Source: Clostridiales bacterium (GTDB lineage Bacteria > Bacillota > Clostridia > Christensenellales > Aristaeellaceae). From it: DNA of 64,000 nt. The stretch is from contig SFET01000004.1 of the NCBI GenBank assembly GCA_004557125.1, positions 92,390 to 156,389 of the forward strand, written 5' to 3'. Of the stretch, positions 61,963-64,000 are shown piece by piece. The position numbers were made by a program, and so were the translations under genes. Numbering within the stretch: position 1 is the first letter of the stretch; each line of letters starts with the position of its first letter. The notes beneath the pieces are model-generated. The model saw only the letters and a list, made by a program, of their open reading frames with translations, did no database searches and was not told the DNA's origin.

Positions 61963-63102
61963 TCACAAATTCCGCTTGAACGCCACGGCAAGACCCAATA
62001 TCCTGATCGTGTCGTAGTCCTCAAACGTCACAGCCCGCGGCGGATATTTTGCGGCGTTGTCGCTGAGCAGCTGGAGGCCGTTGGGAATGTGGTAGACGCG
62101 CTTCAGGGTGGCGCTGTCGTCGACCAATACGGCGGCGATCCGGCCGTCGTCCACGTCCTCCTGCTGGCGGATGAACACGATGTCGCCATAGCGCACGGTG
62201 GGCTCCATGCTGTCGCCATCCACGCGCAGTGCGTAGGTGCAGTCCAGGTCTGCGTCCGCCTCGACATAGGCGTCGTACTGCTGCTCCGCCAGAATCGGCT
62301 CTCCGGCGGCGATGCCGCCCAGCATGGGAACCTGCACGCGCTTGACCGGGATGCTGTTGGCGGGGAGGGGCTGGGGTTGTTCGTCCTCCCAGCCCATGAG
62401 ATAGCCTGGCGTTACGCCGAGAGCCTGAGACAGCCGGTATATGATCTTATAGCTAACAGGACGACCACGTTCTATCTTATTGACGGAGACTCGTGATTTA
62501 TAGCCCATCTTCAGGGCCAGTTCTTCCTGCGTCAATCCGAGTTCCATTCTTCTCTTTCTTACTTTCTCTGCTAGTTCGGCTAAAAGTGGTTGTGCTAGTT
62601 CATCTTCGTCCCCCCAGCCCATGAGATATGCTGGGGTGACATCTAGCACCCTTGCAAACGCCTCAATTTTGCGTCGAGGGATGTCTTGTATTCCCTGCTC
62701 TATCTTGTTTATTGAGGATTTTGACTCGTAACCAAGTTTAATCGCAAGCTCTTCCTGTGACATTCCCCGCTGTTTTCTTAAGTCTCTGATTCTGCGGCCA
62801 ATGTCAGATGCGAGAACGTCTCCACCGCAGGTAGTCGGGGATTGAACTTGTTCCTCGTCTGAAGACAGCGAGACAGGAACATCGCCCATCATTTCCAGCA
62901 CGTCGTTCAGGGGGACGCCTATTGCGTTGGCAACATTTTTAATTGCGGTTAGAGAAGGCACGACTGGCAGCCCCGTTTTCGGATTCTTATTGTTTTCAAG
63001 CATAGAGATATAGGCATTCGACATGCCGCACATTTTCGCAAAACTACGTTGCGATAAGTCATGTTTCCTTCTATACTCCGCTACAACTTCTCCTAAGGTC
63101 AA
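61963..63102 (-). CDS. CI/LexA-like phage repressor with three HTH domains and an S24 peptidase domain
   Basis: About 379 residues. Three XRE-type helix-turn-helix domains are read in order: residues 1-60 (HDLSQRSFAKMCGMSNAYIS), about 97-160 (RGMSQEELAIKLGYESKSSI) and about 170-230 (LGLTQEELALKMGYKSRVSV). Domains 2 and 3 are near duplicates, each ending YLMGW-DE. The C-terminal S24 domain has the self-cleavage Ala-Gly in GGIAAGEPI, the Ser in VDGDSMEPTVRYGD and the Lys in SATLKRVYH, so RecA-assisted self-cleavage and SOS induction are expected. TTG 63102 is the start, with AGGAGG 8 bases upstream. It is divergent from a Cro-like gene, forming the lysogeny switch. Confidence 0.88.
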   Translation of the reverse strand: MTLGEVVAEYRRKHDLSQRSFAKMCGMSNAYISMLENNKNPKTGLPVVPSLTAIKNVANAIGVPLNDVLEMMGDVPVSLSSDEEQVQSPTTCGGDVLASDIGRRIRDLRKQRGMSQEELAIKLGYESKSSINKIEQGIQDIPRRKIEAFARVLDVTPAYLMGWGDEDELAQPLLAELAEKVRKRRMELGLTQEELALKMGYKSRVSVNKIERGRPVSYKIIYRLSQALGVTPGYLMGWEDEQPQPLPANSIPVKRVQVPMLGGIAAGEPILAEQQYDAYVEADADLDCTYALRVDGDSMEPTVRYGDIVFIRQQEDVDDGRIAAVLVDDSATLKRVYHIPNGLQLLSDNAAKYPPRAVTFEDYDTIRILGLAVAFKRNL

Positions 63103-63133
63103 AATCGTATACCTCCTATTTCTTGTATAATCA

Positions 63134-63162
63134 ATTATACGCCATTGCACGTAATATGTCAA
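63134..63162 (-). promoter_or_regulatory. Repressor (CI) promoter
   Basis: On the minus strand TTGACA (63162-63157), 17-nt spacer, TATAAT (63139-63134). Confidence 0.8.
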
Positions 63163-63210
63163 GCTTGCTTTACAAATGATGTTAAACGTTTATTTCACTG
63201 TACAAAATTT

Positions 63211-63267
63211 GTTTAGCTGGGTTGACAGTAATCGCCGTTTGGTGTATGATTGTTATGTCAGCTAAAC
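63211..63267 (+). promoter_or_regulatory. Cro-side promoter flanked by inverted operator candidates
   Basis: TTGACA (63222-63227), 17-nt spacer, TATGAT (63245-63250). GTTTAGCTG (63211-63219) and CAGCTAAAC (63259-63267) are perfect inverted copies bracketing it, good candidates for repressor operators. Confidence 0.7.
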
Positions 63268-63295
63268 ACCAATTTCGCGCGAGGGAGGTGATAGC

Positions 63296-63484
63296 ATGGG
63301 TTTCAAGCTCAAAAATGCGAGGCAACAGCGGAAACTTACCCAGCAGGAGCTTGCTGATAAAAGCGGAGTAAGCCGCGTGACGATTGCGCTTATTGAGAGC
63401 GGTCAAACACGGGATATTATGGCCAGTACGCTGCTCAAATTGGCAAATGCGCTTGATATGAGCGTCAACGAATTATTTTTTTGA
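63296..63484 (+). CDS. Cro-like XRE-family regulator
   Basis: A 62-residue single-domain HTH protein: LKNARQQRKLTQQELADKSG then VSRVTIALIESGQ and LANALDMSVNELF. GGGAGGTG lies upstream. It is divergent from the triple-HTH repressor and is the first rightward gene, as Cro is in lambdoid switches. Confidence 0.87.
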   Translation: MGFKLKNARQQRKLTQQELADKSGVSRVTIALIESGQTRDIMASTLLKLANALDMSVNELFF

Positions 63485-63533
63485 TACGAGTGTTAAGTCG
63501 GCATAACACACACCTACAGGAGGCTCAACATCC

Positions 63534-63680
63534 ATGACCGAAGAGAGAAAAGAAGAAATCAAGCGCATGGTCCGGCTGGGGCTTAACCCGGAGGGGCTGG
63601 AGAAAGAGCCGTATTCTGACGAGGAGATGGCGCGGCTGTGGGACATGCACTACCGCGATCTGGCGCGCGAGCGTCGGATC
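63534..63680 (+). pseudogene. N-terminal remnant of a small phage gene
   Basis: ATG 63534 with GGAGG upstream encodes about 49 residues (MTEERKEEIKRMVRLGLNPE, then MARLWDMHYRDLARERR). At about 63680 the sequence switches to an opposite-strand phage gene, so the frame beyond is shadow sequence. Function is unknown. Confidence 0.55.
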
Positions 63681-63908
63681 AGGGTATCTCCGGGATGTTC
63701 AGAATCTCCTCGTTGTACTCGAAGTTCTCCATGGTGTACTTGGCGGTATCTACGATTTCGCGGGACACCTCCTCCTTGTATGCGCCCCACTCGCTGACTG
63801 CCACGTACTCCGAACCCAGATTGGTCACGATCTGATCCATCTCCGCGCGCACGAGGTTCGCGGTCTTGATAATCAGGCTTTTGAGGGACGAATACTGCGC
63901 GTCCGCCT
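63679..63908 (-). pseudogene. 3' exon of a phage gene interrupted by a group II intron
   Basis: The minus-strand frame AQYSSLKSLIIKTANLVRAE, DQIVTNLGSEYVAVSEWGAY and KYTMENFEYNEEILNIPEIP ends at TGA 63681-63679. At its upstream side a stop appears exactly where intron sequence begins (63909), and splicing would remove it. The encoded segment resembles part of a phage structural protein; I do not recognise the family. Confidence 0.55.
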
Positions 63909-64000
63909 ATAGTGATAGGTAATCCTTTGAAGTCATCGCCGGATTTTCCCCCACTCCACACCGGACATGCGACTTTCACCGCATCCGGCGTTCCATCGAT
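63909..64000 (-). mobile_element. 3' end of a group II intron (domains V and VI), running off the window
   Basis: The minus strand carries a domain V-like hairpin: GCCGGATGCG, GTGAAAGT, CGCATGTCCGGT (63989-63960), followed by a domain VI-like segment ending TTACCTATCACTAT at 63909. The last bases AT fit the group II AY 3' end, and an A lies 8 bases from the end as expected for the branch point. The intron-encoded reverse transcriptase, if present, is right of the window. Confidence 0.7.

Noticed and set aside
63650..63979. 109-residue minus-strand ORF at the right edge
   Set aside because: It mixes intron domain V/VI sequence with a wrong frame of the phage exon; the correct exon frame is the one ending at 63679.

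Overview
The window looks like a chromosome segment of a GC-rich (roughly 60% by eye) member of the Bacillota, class Clostridia. The evidence is Shine-Dalgarno sites of the AGGAGG type before most genes, sigma-A-like TTGACA-17-TATAAT promoters, the Firmicute order rplU-prp-rpmA with a cleavable extension on L27, a pssA-psd lipid pair, and many ABC importers. A gut or anaerobic Christensenellales-like lineage is a guess.

Layout. 1-4839: the end of a dipeptide/oligopeptide ABC importer (permease, two ATPases) with alanine racemase and an M20 amidohydrolase. 4893-6044: a C39-like protein, an intrinsic terminator and a cobalamin riboswitch, all on the minus strand and pointing away from the cobalamin operon. 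6057-10711: a TIM-barrel gene, cobT, cobU, cobS, a CobU-like protein without a P-loop, cobC and an FMN-binding protein. 10837-12090: a ROK regulator. 12147-18297 (minus): argF, carA and one continuous carB-dapF fusion. 18464-19353: an orphan amino-acid-binding lipoprotein. 19520-22837: a phosphatidylethanolamine cluster (PAP2, flippase-like protein, pssA, psd). 22962-30196: an unknown secreted protein, pth, mfd and a YgiQ-type radical SAM enzyme. 30197-35834: TetR and a cell-wall amidase, rplU-prp-rpmA, a second TetR, a frameshifted degV, greA and a small Cys-rich protein. 35858-45973: a second complete peptide importer between three creatininase-family hydrolases and a C69 dipeptidase. 46111-58958: a carbohydrate regulon (DeoR regulator, xylulokinase-type kinase, ribose-type importer with two permeases, VOC protein, DeoC aldolase, split transketolase, fused E1 alpha/beta dehydrogenase).

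58960-64000 is a decayed, rearranged prophage or integrative element. It holds phage gene fragments in both orientations, an intact terminase-small-subunit-like gene, a tRNA 3' half (att-like), an integrase N-terminal stub, a CI/Cro-type switch whose repressor carries three HTH domains, and the 3' end of a group II intron that runs off the right edge.

The most novel-looking unit is inside that element. A strong promoter drives a roughly 125-nt structured RNA (60914-61040). It converges on a gene for a dCTP-deaminase/dUTPase-fold protein that has lost the usual catalytic Glu and carries a coiled coil plus three membrane helices (61064-61870). This resembles a sensor-plus-membrane-effector arrangement and could be a phage-defence or superinfection-exclusion module; that role is inference. 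Other points for follow-up are the reversed cobalamin riboswitch, the CarB-DapF fusion with an altered DapF active-site motif, the CobU-like protein lacking Walker A, and the Lsr-like sugar locus ending in an E1 enzyme without E2/E3. All statements come from reading the sequence; no database search was run.
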